From: Pseudomonas brassicacearum
GTDB taxonomy: Bacteria > Pseudomonadota > Gammaproteobacteria > Pseudomonadales > Pseudomonadaceae
Direction: 5' to 3'
Assembly (NCBI RefSeq): GCF_000585995.1
Contig: NZ_CP007410.1
Location: 558,001-622,000, forward strand
Length of the DNA: 64,000 bases
Position 1 is the first letter of the stretch, and each line of letters opens with the position of its first letter. Below the pieces are notes generated by a model that saw only the letters and a list, made by a program, of their open reading frames with translations, had not been told where the DNA came from and ran no database searches. The translations under genes were made by a program, and so were the position numbers. This document shows positions 46,892-55,363 of this stretch, one piece after another.

Positions 46892-47251
46892 ATGTTCAAA
46901 GCCACACCCAATCCCCCCGAAACCGATCCCACCTCAGCCCACGCCGGGCTCGATCCCCTAAAACTCGATGAAGCCGCCAAACGCGCCATCGACCACTATC
47001 TCGACCCCAAACCTCAAGCCAAAAAGAAACAGCCCCCAGGTCAACTGTTCACCGTCGTGGACGGCATCGACACCGAAAGCCTGCTGGCCAACCTCAGCGA
47101 AACCCTGGCCTCAGCCAATGCCATGGTCAGCGACCTTGCCTTCGACCTGGAAGGCTCGCGACGCCATGTTGCCCTTGGCATTCAGCAACTGATCGAGCTG
47201 GGCGCTTTATTGGCAAATCGGATGCTGGACAACGTCAATACACAACCCTGA
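46892..47251 (+). CDS. DUF6124/DUF3077-like small Pseudomonas protein
   Basis: 119 aa from ATG 46892, which has AAAGGAGC 8 bp upstream; a longer in-frame version would read through the structured leader and is rejected. Pro/Lys-rich N-terminus (PNPPETDPTSAHAGLDPLKLDEAAKRAIDHYL) and a helical C-terminal half (GIDTESLLANLSETLASANAMVSDLAFDLEGSRRHVALGIQQLIELGALLANRML). The family is Pseudomonas-restricted and multicopy as I recall; no function is known. Its codons favour C and A at third positions, unlike the G/T-rich cpdA end upstream. Flanked by the 300-bp inverted repeats. Confidence 0.78.
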   Translation: MFKATPNPPETDPTSAHAGLDPLKLDEAAKRAIDHYLDPKPQAKKKQPPGQLFTVVDGIDTESLLANLSETLASANAMVSDLAFDLEGSRRHVALGIQQLIELGALLANRMLDNVNTQP

Positions 47252-47268
47252 CCACACCGCGCGCAAAA

Positions 47269-47289
47269 GCGAGCAAGCTCGCTCCCACT
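47269..47289. repeat. Single REP-like half element after the DUF6124 gene
   Basis: AGCGAGCAAGCTCGCTCCCA, inverted relative to the elements before the gene; together they bracket it. It lies 18 bp after the stop codon and may define the transcript's 3' end. Confidence 0.75.
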
Positions 47290-47311
47290 GGAGAAACGCG
47301 ATCACCCAAAA

Positions 47312-47614
47312 CCAGGCCGGCTCTCAGGCCGCCTCGCGTCGGACGTTGATCTCGGCGCCCCATTAACCACGCTGGCCGAACGCAGGCATTGCGCAGTGGG
47401 CATCCCGGCATGGATGCCGGGATAGCTGCGCTGGGCCATGGATGGCCCTTCGCAGCGGGCCCACGGAGCAATGCCGGAGTGAGGGCACACCGAGCCTAGG
47501 CGAGGTGCCGAGTGGTGGGGCAAAAGCGCTTTGGTTACTTTCGCGCTTTTTCGAAAGTGACCCGCCGTCAGGGCGGAACCCTAAGTGGCCGTTACCGCAG
47601 AAATGGATATGTAC
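47312..47614 (-). repeat. Right arm of the 300-bp inverted repeat
   Basis: Inverted copy of 46046-46347. It keeps both CC-loop palindromes (47405-47450) and ends GAAATGGATATGTAC at 47614. The region between 47614 and the next gene contains only a REP half (47642-47671) and, presumably, the yqiA promoter. Confidence 0.87.
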
Positions 47615-47641
47615 CCAATCCAGCTGAAGGGGGCCGCTTCG

Positions 47642-47671
47642 CGCCCCAGCGGGGATAAATCCCCTCGCCAC
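47642..47671. repeat. REP-like half element, GGGGATAAATCCCC type
   Basis: CCCCAGCGGGGATAAATCCC followed by CTCGCCAC, matching the right half of the pair at 37681-37801. It lies about 95 bp before yqiA. Confidence 0.75.
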
Positions 47672-47766
47672 AGGGTTTTGTGTTGTCTTGGATGCACAGA
47701 TCACCCCCAAACCCCCACAAACTCCCTGTAAACTCCGGCCTTTGCCCAACACCCAGGGAGTCGGCA

Positions 47767-48375
47767 ATGTCGGGTTCTATCCTTTATATCCACGGCTTCA
47801 ACAGCGCCCCAGCATCGACCAAAGCCAGTCAGCTGATCAAAGTAATGGCGCAATTGGGCCTGAGCGACCACCTACAAGTCCCAGCCCTGCACCACCACCC
47901 CCGCCAAGCCATCGGTCAGCTGGAACAGGCGATTGCACAACAGGGCCGGCCGCTGCTGGTCGGCAGCTCGCTCGGCGGCTACTATGCGACTCACTTGGCC
48001 GAACGCCACGGCCTCAAGGCGCTGTTGATCAACCCTGCCGTCAGCCCGCATCGGATGTTTGACGGTTACCTGGGCACGCAGAAGAATTTGTACACCGACG
48101 AAACCTGGGAATTGACCCACGACCACGTCACGGCCCTGGCCGAACTGGACGTGCCGGCGCCCCAGGATCCGCAGCGGTTTCAGGTGTGGTTGCAAACCGG
48201 TGACGAAACGCTGGATTATCGCCACGCCCAACAGTATTACCGCGCCTGTGCCTTGCGCATCCAGGCCGGCGGCGACCACAGTTTCCAAGGGTTTGCCCAG
48301 CAGTTGCCGGCGCTGTTGAGTTTTGCCGGCATTGGCGCCGATTTGTACCAGGCGATCGACTTCACGTCGCTGTGA
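47767..48375 (+). CDS. yqiA: YqiA/YcfP-family alpha/beta hydrolase (esterase)
   Basis: 202-aa hydrolase. ILYIHGFNSAP at the start, nucleophile elbow VGSSLGGYYA near 72, INPAVSPH near 97, a catalytic Asp in LQTGDETLDY and His in GGDHSFQG near the end: the full Ser-Asp-His triad is present. The substrate in vivo is not known. It sits between cpdA and parE as in E. coli and P. aeruginosa. ATG 47767 preceded by GGGAGTCGGCA. Confidence 0.93.
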   Translation: MSGSILYIHGFNSAPASTKASQLIKVMAQLGLSDHLQVPALHHHPRQAIGQLEQAIAQQGRPLLVGSSLGGYYATHLAERHGLKALLINPAVSPHRMFDGYLGTQKNLYTDETWELTHDHVTALAELDVPAPQDPQRFQVWLQTGDETLDYRHAQQYYRACALRIQAGGDHSFQGFAQQLPALLSFAGIGADLYQAIDFTSL

Positions 48376-48416
48376 GCCATCGCCCCTTTTTCATTGAACA
48401 CTGACGACGAGACCCC

Positions 48417-50321
48417 ATGGCCACTCCCAGCGCTAGCTCTTATAACGCAGACGCCATCGAAGTCCTCTCGGGCCTCGACCCGGTGCGCAAGCGCCCCGGC
48501 ATGTACACCGACACCAGTCGGCCGAACCACCTTGCCCAGGAAGTCATCGACAACAGTGTCGACGAAGCCTTGGCCGGGCATGCGAAGTCGGTGCAGGTCA
48601 TCCTGCACGCCGATCACTCGCTGGAAGTCAGCGATGACGGCCGCGGCATGCCGGTGGACATACACCCTGAAGAAGGCGTGTCGGGCGTCGAGCTGATCCT
48701 CACCAAGCTCCACGCGGGCGGCAAGTTTTCCAACAAGAACTACCAGTTCTCCGGCGGTTTGCATGGGGTGGGTATTTCCGTGGTCAACGCCTTGTCGAAC
48801 CAGGTGCGGGTGCGGGTCAAGCGTGACGGCAACGAATACCAGATGACCTTTGCCGATGGCTACAAGGCCACCGAGCTGGAAGTGATCGGCACCGTCGGCA
48901 AGCGCAACACCGGCACCAGCGTGTATTTCGCGCCGGACCCGAAGTATTTCGATTCGCCGAAGTTTTCCGTCAGCCGCCTCAAGCACGTGCTCAAGGCCAA
49001 GGCCGTGTTGTGCCCGGGGTTGTTGGTCAGTTTCGAGGACAAGGCCACTGGCGAGAAAGTCGAGTGGCATTACGAAGACGGGCTGCGCTCTTACCTGGTG
49101 GACGCGGTCAGCGGTTTCGAACGCCTGCCCGACGAGCCGTTCTGCGGCAGTCTGGCCGGTAACAAGGAAGCGGTGGACTGGGCGCTGTTGTGGCTGCCCG
49201 AAGGGGGCGAAAGCGTCCAGGAAAGCTACGTCAACCTGATCCCTACGGCCCAGGGCGGTACCCACGTCAACGGCTTGCGCCAGGGCCTGCTCGATGCCAT
49301 GCGTGAGTTCTGCGAATTCCGCAACCTGCTGCCTCGTGGCGTGAAGCTGGCGCCGGAAGACGTTTGGGAACGCATCGCCTTCGTGCTGTCGATGAAGATG
49401 CAGGAACCGCAATTCTCCGGCCAGACCAAGGAACGCCTGTCGTCCCGTGAGGCGGCGGCGTTTGTTTCCGGGGTGGTCAAGGACGCGTTCAGCCTGTGGC
49501 TCAACGCCAACCCGGAGACTGGCCTGGCCCTGGCGGAACTGGCGATCAACAACGCCGGCCGTCGTCTCAAGGCGAGCAAGAAGGTCGAGCGCAAGCGCAT
49601 CACCCAGGGGCCGGCCTTGCCGGGCAAGCTCGCCGATTGCGCCGGGCAGGACCCGATGCGTTCCGAGCTGTTCCTGGTGGAGGGTGACTCCGCCGGTGGT
49701 TCGGCCAAGCAGGCGCGGGATAAAGAGTTCCAGGCGATCCTGCCGCTGCGGGGCAAGATCCTCAACACCTGGGAAGTGGACGGCAGCGAAGTGCTGGCCA
49801 GCCAGGAAGTGCATAACATCGCCGTGGCCATCGGGGTCGACCCGGGCGCCGCCGACATGAGCCAGTTGCGCTACGGCAAGATCTGCATCCTCGCCGACGC
49901 CGACTCCGACGGCCTGCACATCGCTACTTTGCTCTGCGCCTTGTTCGTCCAGCATTTCCGCCCGTTGGTGGACGCTGGTCACGTCTACGTCGCGATGCCG
50001 CCGCTGTACCGGATCGACTTGGGCAAAGAGATCTACTACGCCCTGGACGAAGCCGAGCGTGATGGCATCCTCGATCGTCTGGTGGCCGAGAAGAAACGCG
50101 GCAAGCCACAGGTCACCCGATTCAAGGGCCTGGGTGAAATGAACCCGCCGCAACTGCGCGAAACCACCATGGACCCGAACACCCGTCGCCTGGTGCAACT
50201 GACCCTGGATGATTTCGAAGCGACGTCGGAAATGATGGACATGCTGTTGGCGAAGAAACGTGCCGGCGATCGCAAGTCCTGGCTCGAATCCAAAGGGGAC
50301 CTGGCCGAGGTGCTGGCCTGA
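48417..50321 (+). CDS. parE: DNA topoisomerase IV subunit B
   Basis: 634-aa ATPase subunit of topoisomerase IV, which unlinks daughter chromosomes. GHKL ATP site VIDNSVDEALAGHAKS near 43 and DDGRGMPVDIHPEEG near 74; TOPRIM domain with ELFLVEGDSAGGSAKQARDKEFQAILPLRGK near 417-447 and ILADADSDGLHIATLL near 490. Its stop overlaps the next start (TGATG), so it is coupled to the phytase-like gene, and parC follows two genes later. Confidence 0.98.
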   Translation: MATPSASSYNADAIEVLSGLDPVRKRPGMYTDTSRPNHLAQEVIDNSVDEALAGHAKSVQVILHADHSLEVSDDGRGMPVDIHPEEGVSGVELILTKLHAGGKFSNKNYQFSGGLHGVGISVVNALSNQVRVRVKRDGNEYQMTFADGYKATELEVIGTVGKRNTGTSVYFAPDPKYFDSPKFSVSRLKHVLKAKAVLCPGLLVSFEDKATGEKVEWHYEDGLRSYLVDAVSGFERLPDEPFCGSLAGNKEAVDWALLWLPEGGESVQESYVNLIPTAQGGTHVNGLRQGLLDAMREFCEFRNLLPRGVKLAPEDVWERIAFVLSMKMQEPQFSGQTKERLSSREAAAFVSGVVKDAFSLWLNANPETGLALAELAINNAGRRLKASKKVERKRITQGPALPGKLADCAGQDPMRSELFLVEGDSAGGSAKQARDKEFQAILPLRGKILNTWEVDGSEVLASQEVHNIAVAIGVDPGAADMSQLRYGKICILADADSDGLHIATLLCALFVQHFRPLVDAGHVYVAMPPLYRIDLGKEIYYALDEAERDGILDRLVAEKKRGKPQVTRFKGLGEMNPPQLRETTMDPNTRRLVQLTLDDFEATSEMMDMLLAKKRAGDRKSWLESKGDLAEVLA

Positions 50322-51307
50322 TGCGCAACGGTTTCGCCCTGGCGTTGTGGCTGTGGGCGGGGGTGGTTGTCGCCGGGCCGGCGCCGGAACTGAAGTTGCT
50401 GTCCGAACACGCCGTCGATGGCATGCGCGGTGGCAATCTGTCCGGGCTGGCCTTGTGCGGCAGCGAAATGTGGACGGTCTCTGATCGCGACGATGATCGG
50501 ATCTACCGCCTCACGCCTTCTGATGCACGGGTCTGGCCGGCAGAAGCGGTGGATATCGACGTGCCTGAGGTGCCCGACAGCGGTTTGCCCTGGGGCTTGC
50601 GTTCCCGGACCTGGGCGATGTCGTTCCTGCGTGGCGGAGAACTGGATTTCGAAGGCATCAGTTGCGACAGCGCCGGCAACCGTTATGTGGTCAGTGAGTC
50701 CCATGCCGCGGTGTTGCAGGTGCCGCCGTCGGGCCCCGTGTCCTGGTTGAAAATCGCCCCGACCATGATCCGCCAGGCCCGGGGCAGCGGCATGTTGTTG
50801 CATTTCAATGCCTTGTTCGAAGGCCTGGCGATCAACCCGGCCGGCGATCAGCTGTGGCTGGCGGCGGAGCGCGAGCGTCGCGGTCTGTTGCAGATCAAGC
50901 GCCAGCAGACGGTGTGGGACTGCGATGGCAATTGTGTGTTGCTGAGCGAAGCCGGGCGGGAGATGCAGCCGGCGCAGTTCCCCAAGGCCAAGGCGGTTTC
51001 GCGGGATTTCGCTGACCTGTCATTGTTCAATGGCAAGCTGTTTACCCTGGAACGCAACGCCTATCAGATCTGCCGGCGTGACCTGCAGACTGCCCAGGTC
51101 GAGCGTTGCTGGTCGTTCGCCGCCGAGGCGTTGCAAGACAATCGGCGTTATTCACAGGACTATGGCCTGGCCGAGGCGTTGATCGTGAACGCCGAGGGCG
51201 CCTGGATCGGCCTGGACAACAACGACGGTGCGCGCGCCGACGGCGAACGGCGGCCGATCATTTGGCGCTTCGCCACGCCGGACGGTGGTTGGAGCGCCTC
51301 GCCATGA
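50321..51307 (+). CDS. Esterase-like of phytase domain protein, exported
   Basis: 328 aa with a signal peptide (MRNGFALALWLWAGVVVAGPAPE, cleavage near 19). The rest resembles the Phytase-like family: GGNLSGLALCGSEMWTVSDRDDDRIYRLT near 35-63, FEGISCDSAGNRYVVSESHAAVLQV near 109 and LAEALIVNAEGAWIGLDNNDGARADGERRPIIWRF near the end. Predicted six-blade propeller with acidic loops that could bind calcium. PA4966-like position between parE and parC. Substrate unproven. Confidence 0.82.
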   Translation: MRNGFALALWLWAGVVVAGPAPELKLLSEHAVDGMRGGNLSGLALCGSEMWTVSDRDDDRIYRLTPSDARVWPAEAVDIDVPEVPDSGLPWGLRSRTWAMSFLRGGELDFEGISCDSAGNRYVVSESHAAVLQVPPSGPVSWLKIAPTMIRQARGSGMLLHFNALFEGLAINPAGDQLWLAAERERRGLLQIKRQQTVWDCDGNCVLLSEAGREMQPAQFPKAKAVSRDFADLSLFNGKLFTLERNAYQICRRDLQTAQVERCWSFAAEALQDNRRYSQDYGLAEALIVNAEGAWIGLDNNDGARADGERRPIIWRFATPDGGWSASP

Positions 51308-51825
51308 GCCAGTCGCCGCCGGGCAAGCGCGCCGGCCGGGTGCTGATGATCGTGGCCTGGTGCGCGGCGCTATTCCTGGCAACGCGGTTTTTTGCCCAAT
51401 GGGAGCAGCGTCAGCAGAACCCCAACACCGAGGTGTATTCGCAAAGAGGCGAAGGGTTTATCGAGGTGAAGCTGGTCGACAATACACAGGGGCATTTCGT
51501 CGCCAGCGGCCAGATCAATGGCCAGCCGGTGGACTTCATGCTCGATACGGGCGCCACCGACGTGGCTATCCCGGTTGAGCTAGCCGAGCGCCTCAAGCTG
51601 GAAAAAGGTTTCGGCGTGACATTGAGTACCGCCAACGGTTTGAGCGAGGGCTATCGCACCCGCATCGACCGGCTGCAATTGGGCGATATCGTCTTGCGCG
51701 ATGTGCGTGCCCTGGTGGCGCCAGGCCTGGGTGGCACGCAAGTGCTGCTGGGCATGAGCGCCCTGAACAAACTTGAATTTACCCAGCGCGACGGCACCAT
51801 GCTGCTGCGCCAGACAACGAACTGA
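51304..51825 (+). CDS. Retropepsin-like aspartic protease, TIGR02281 type
   Basis: 173 aa. One N-terminal membrane anchor (about 12-30, [18 protein letters not shown]) and a periplasmic protease fold: [19 protein letters not shown] near 75-93 has the DTGAT catalytic motif, followed by [23 protein letters not shown]. Like retroviral proteases it would need to dimerise. ATGA overlap with the upstream gene; 10 bp before parC. Confidence 0.9.
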   Translation: MSQSPPGKRAGRVLMIVAWCAALFLATRFFAQWEQRQQNPNTEVYSQRGEGFIEVKLVDNTQGHFVASGQINGQPVDFMLDTGATDVAIPVELAERLKLEKGFGVTLSTANGLSEGYRTRIDRLQLGDIVLRDVRALVAPGLGGTQVLLGMSALNKLEFTQRDGTMLLRQTTN

Positions 51826-51835
51826 TGAGGCCCGC

Positions 51836-54100
51836 ATGAGCGACATTCTTGCAGACAGCTTAGACGGCGTAGAACGCCGATCGCTGGCTGACTTCACCGA
51901 AAATGCCTACCTCAATTACTCCATGTACGTGATCATGGACCGTGCCTTGCCGCACATTGGCGACGGTTTGAAGCCGGTCCAGCGACGGATCATCTATGCC
52001 ATGAGTGAGCTGGGGCTGGACGCCGACTCCAAGCACAAGAAATCGGCGCGCACCGTCGGTGACGTGCTCGGTAAGTTCCACCCCCACGGCGACTCGGCCT
52101 GCTACGAAGCCATGGTGCTGATGGCCCAGCCCTTCAGCTACCGCTACACCCTGGTGGACGGGCAGGGGAACTGGGGTGCGCCGGACGATCCCAAGTCCTT
52201 TGCGGCCATGCGTTATACCGAGGCACGTCTGTCGCGCTATTCCGAAGTGCTGCTCAGCGAACTGGGCCAGGGCACCGCGGACTGGGGGCCGAACTTCGAC
52301 GGCACTCTCGACGAACCCCTGGTGTTGCCGGCACGTTTGCCGAATATTCTCCTCAATGGCACCACCGGCATCGCCGTGGGCATGGCCACTGACGTGCCGC
52401 CTCACAACCTGCGGGAGGTGGCCACGGCGTGCGTGCGGCTGCTGGACGAGCCGAAAGCCACGGTGGAACAGCTCTGCGAACATATCCAGGGCCCGGACTA
52501 CCCGACCGAAGCAGAAATCATCACGCCGCGCGCCGACCTGCTGAAAATCTACGAGACCGGCCGTGGTTCGGTGCGCATGCGCGCCGTGTATCACATCGAA
52601 GACGGCGACATCATCGTCACGGCGCTGCCGCACCAGGTGTCCGGAGCCAAGGTGATGGAACAAATTGCCGCGATGATGCAGGCAAAGCCGTCGAAAGCCC
52701 CGCAAGTTGCCGACTTGCGCGATGAATCCGATCACGAAAACCCGTGCCGCCTCGTGATCATCCCGGTCAACAGCCGGGTCGACCATGACGCGTTGATGCA
52801 GCACCTGTTCGCCAGCACCGACCTGGAGTCCAGCTACCGGGTCAACATCAATATCATCGGCCTGGACGGCAAGCCGCAGCTGAAAAACCTGCGGGCATTG
52901 CTGGTGGAATGGCTGGAGTTCCGAGTCAAAACAGTGCGCCGGCGCCTGCAGTTCCGCCTGGACAAGGTCGAGCGTCGCCTGCACCTGTTGGACGGCTTGC
53001 TGATTGCCTACCTCAACCTGGATGAAGTAATCCATATCATCCGGACCGAGGAACACCCCAAGGCCAGCCTGATCGCACGCTTTGCCCTGAGCGAAATCCA
53101 GGCCGACTACATCCTCGACACCCGCCTGCGACAGTTGGCGCGGTTGGAAGAGATGAAGCTGCGGGCCGAGCAGGATGAATTGCTTAAAGAGCAGGCCAAG
53201 CTGCAAGCCCTGCTGGGCAGCGAAGCCAAGCTCAAGAAGCTGGTGCGCACTGAATTGCTCAAGGACGCCGAAACCTACGGCGACGACCGTCGCTCGCCAA
53301 TCGTCGAGCGCGCCGAAGCCAAGGCCCTGACTGAGCACGATCTGCTGCCGAACGAGAAAGTCACCGTCGTACTGTCGGAAAAAGGTTGGGTGCGCTCGGC
53401 CAAGGGTCATGATATTGACGCGACGGGGCTTTCCTACAAGGCCGGGGACGGCTTCAAGGCCCTGGCGGCTGGGCGTTCCAACCAGTTTGCGGTGTTCGTC
53501 GACTCCACCGGGCGCAGCTATTCGGTACCGGCCCACACCTTGCCATCGGCACGCGGCCAGGGCGAGCCGCTGACCGGTCGATTAACTCCGCCACCGGGTG
53601 CAACTTTTGAATGCGTGCTGATGCCTGATGATGATGGGCTGTACGTTATTGCATCGGATGCGGGTTACGGCTTCGTGGTCAAGGGTGAGGATCTGCAAGC
53701 CAAGAACAAGGCGGGCAAGGCGTTGTTGAGCCTGCCGAACAACGCCAAGGTCATTGCGCCGCGGCCGGTCAGTGATCGCGAGAGCAATTGGCTGGCGTCG
53801 GTAACCACCGAAGGCCGGTTGCTGGTCTTCAAGATCAGCGACTTGCCGCAGTTGGGTAAAGGCAAGGGCAACAAGATTATTGGTATTTCCGGCGAACGGG
53901 TGGCCAGTCGTGAGGAATATGTCACGGATATTGCAGTGATACCGGAAGGCGCCACGCTTGTGCTACAGGCAGGCAAGCGTACGCTTTCGTTGAAGGCAGA
54001 CGATCTTGAACATTACAAAGGTGAACGCGGTCGGCGGGGTAATAAGCTTCCAAGGGGTTTTCAGCGGGTCGATGCACTGCTCGTCGAAAACTTGAATTAG
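51836..54100 (+). CDS. parC: DNA topoisomerase IV subunit A
   Basis: 754-aa cleavage subunit. The catalytic tyrosine is in [17 protein letters not shown] near 118. The quinolone-determining region reads [20 protein letters not shown] near 77-96, with the Ser and Glu found in susceptible strains. C-terminal beta-pinwheel from about 490. The start at ATG 51836 gives [33 protein letters not shown], the normal N-terminus. Confidence 0.98.
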   Translation: MSDILADSLDGVERRSLADFTENAYLNYSMYVIMDRALPHIGDGLKPVQRRIIYAMSELGLDADSKHKKSARTVGDVLGKFHPHGDSACYEAMVLMAQPFSYRYTLVDGQGNWGAPDDPKSFAAMRYTEARLSRYSEVLLSELGQGTADWGPNFDGTLDEPLVLPARLPNILLNGTTGIAVGMATDVPPHNLREVATACVRLLDEPKATVEQLCEHIQGPDYPTEAEIITPRADLLKIYETGRGSVRMRAVYHIEDGDIIVTALPHQVSGAKVMEQIAAMMQAKPSKAPQVADLRDESDHENPCRLVIIPVNSRVDHDALMQHLFASTDLESSYRVNINIIGLDGKPQLKNLRALLVEWLEFRVKTVRRRLQFRLDKVERRLHLLDGLLIAYLNLDEVIHIIRTEEHPKASLIARFALSEIQADYILDTRLRQLARLEEMKLRAEQDELLKEQAKLQALLGSEAKLKKLVRTELLKDAETYGDDRRSPIVERAEAKALTEHDLLPNEKVTVVLSEKGWVRSAKGHDIDATGLSYKAGDGFKALAAGRSNQFAVFVDSTGRSYSVPAHTLPSARGQGEPLTGRLTPPPGATFECVLMPDDDGLYVIASDAGYGFVVKGEDLQAKNKAGKALLSLPNNAKVIAPRPVSDRESNWLASVTTEGRLLVFKISDLPQLGKGKGNKIIGISGERVASREEYVTDIAVIPEGATLVLQAGKRTLSLKADDLEHYKGERGRRGNKLPRGFQRVDALLVENLN

Positions 54101-54223
54101 GCGTGCTAGAGGGCTTGGTCTGCGATTAAAAGCCGCAGGCCGATGCTTTCGCGCTGGAGTCGCGGCGCATATTCACGGATGATAGGCCCTTTCAAGCGCC
54201 GGCGTGGCCGAGCGTTCTTCATA

Positions 54224-54283
54224 ATGACCAAGTTTTTTTTCACTGTGGTAAGCCTTGTGGCCGCCACCTGGACGGGACGATGA
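54224..54283 (+). CDS. Possible 19-residue leader ORF coupled to the lipoprotein gene
   Basis: ATG at 54224 reads MTKFFFTVVSLVAATWTGR and stops with TGA at 54281-54283, overlapping the ATG of the next gene (54280) as ATGA. It contains a run of eight T. No clear ribosome site precedes it, so translation is uncertain. It could couple or attenuate translation of the lipoprotein, or be a decayed signal peptide. Confidence 0.3.
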   Translation: MTKFFFTVVSLVAATWTGR

Positions 54284-54987
54284 CTGCTCTGCGCCTTCCT
54301 ATTTTGTGGCTCGCTGGCCTGCTTGGCCTGGCGGGCTGCAGCGTCAATCAGCCTGTGTCGCTGTATCAACTCGACAGCGGCACCCCGGCCCAGCCTGCGC
54401 AAAGCGCTGGCATGGCGGTTTTGCTGGGCCCGGTGTTGATCGCCGACTACCTGCAACGCGAAACTTTATTGCAACGCCAGCCGGACGGCAGCCTGCAGGC
54501 TGCTGCTGACGGCCGTTGGGCCGGCAGCCTGTCCTCGGACATCGACCAGTTGCTGCTGCGTCAGGTGGCGGGGCATCTGGACAGCCAGCGCGTCGTATTG
54601 GCGCCGGCCACCCAAGGCTTTACGCCGGATGTCCAGGTACTGCTGTCGATCACCCGGCTGGACTCGGGCAAATCGCAACCGGCGGTGCTCGATGCGCAAT
54701 GGCGACTGATCGATCGCCGCGGCAAGGTGCGTGAGAACCGCATCGTGCACCTGCAAGAGCAGCATGCCGGCACTACTGCGGCGCAGGTCCAGGCCCAAGG
54801 CGTGCTGCTGCAACGCCTGGCCGAGCAGCTGTCCGTGTCGCTCAAACCACTCGCCAACCAGCCTCCAGTGGCCGAAGCTCCGCGTAAGGCGGCTCCGAGC
54901 CAGGCTAAGCCCGCTGAGCCGGAAAAGTCCCCGAAGATCCCGATGGCCTTGCCGATTCGTACGGATATGGAAGTGTTCAGGTTCTGA
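54280..54987 (+). CDS. PqiC-like (ABC-transport auxiliary) lipoprotein
   Basis: 235-aa lipoprotein: LPILWLAGLLGLAGCSVNQP, lipobox LAGC with Cys at 21. The domain from about 30 to 195 resembles PqiC/ABC_trans_aux proteins that partner MCE-type lipid transport systems (YQLDSG, VLLGPVLIADYLQRETLL, WAGSLSSDIDQLLLRQV). The tail from 200 is Ala/Pro/Lys-rich. The usual PqiA/PqiB neighbours are not here, so its partners must be encoded elsewhere. Confidence 0.82.
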   Translation: MTALRLPILWLAGLLGLAGCSVNQPVSLYQLDSGTPAQPAQSAGMAVLLGPVLIADYLQRETLLQRQPDGSLQAAADGRWAGSLSSDIDQLLLRQVAGHLDSQRVVLAPATQGFTPDVQVLLSITRLDSGKSQPAVLDAQWRLIDRRGKVRENRIVHLQEQHAGTTAAQVQAQGVLLQRLAEQLSVSLKPLANQPPVAEAPRKAAPSQAKPAEPEKSPKIPMALPIRTDMEVFRF

Positions 54988-55008
54988 CGGTTGGACTGCA
55001 AACAAGAC

Positions 55009-55037
55009 AAAGCCCGCGCTGATGCGGGCTTTGTTGT
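55009..55037 (+). terminator. Intrinsic terminator of the PqiC-like gene
   Basis: AAAGCCCGC (55009-55017), 6-nt loop, GCGGGCTTT (55024-55032), then GTTGTTT. Perfect 9-bp stem, 22 bp after the stop codon. Confidence 0.85.
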
Positions 55038-55075
55038 TTCTGCCAGTTGGATCTCTGGTGCCTGGACCGGCCCTA

Positions 55076-55331
55076 TCGCGAGCAAGCTCGCTCCCACATT
55101 CAATCTCCAGTGAACCCAGATATTCTGTAGACCATGAAGATCTCCTGTGGGAGCGAGCTTGCTCGCGATGAGGCCAGTGCAGGCAACAAAAAGCCCGCAG
55201 ACAATCACTCATCTCCCACATTCAATCTCCAGTGAACCCAGATTCTGTAGACCATGAAGATCTCCTGTGGGAGCGAGCTTGCTCGCGATGAGGCCAGTGC
55301 AGGCAACAAAAAGCCCGCAGACAATCACTCA
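55076..55331. repeat. REP element with a 120-bp tandem duplication
   Basis: Sequence from CTCCCACATTCAATCTCCAG (55091) through the REP half (55145-55170) to the AAAGCCCGCAGACAATCACT words (55190-55210) is repeated at 55213-55331; 55141-55210 and 55261-55330 are identical. The first copy differs by two extra bases at TATTCTG. The duplication cut the first copy of the downstream terminator after its left arm. Confidence 0.9.
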
Positions 55332-55342
55332 TCTGCGGGCTT
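55311..55342 (-). terminator. Terminator of the AhpA-like gene
   Basis: AAGCCCGCAGA (55311-55321) and TCTGCGGGCTT (55332-55342) form an 11-bp stem with a 10-nt loop. On the minus strand it ends in a TTTTTG run, so it serves the AhpA-like gene that stops at 55364. The left arm also exists at 55191-55201 as a duplicate without its partner. Confidence 0.85.
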
Positions 55343-55363
55343 CGTTATTTCAGGCCCCGGGAC

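Noticed and set aside
46046..47614. Insertion sequence with terminal inverted repeats
   Set aside because: No transposase and the arms are far longer than usual IS ends; the only coding content is the 119-aa DUF6124 protein. Kept as a repeat-bounded segment only.
48237..50198. 653-codon frame opposite parE and part of yqiA
   Set aside because: Shadow of parE; spans the gap between two real genes and has no domain.
51860..53536. 558-codon frame opposite parC
   Set aside because: Shadow of parC; composition follows the complementary codon bias.
51836..54100. Quinolone-resistance mutation in parC
   Set aside because: The motif GDSACYEA keeps the Ser and Glu of susceptible strains.
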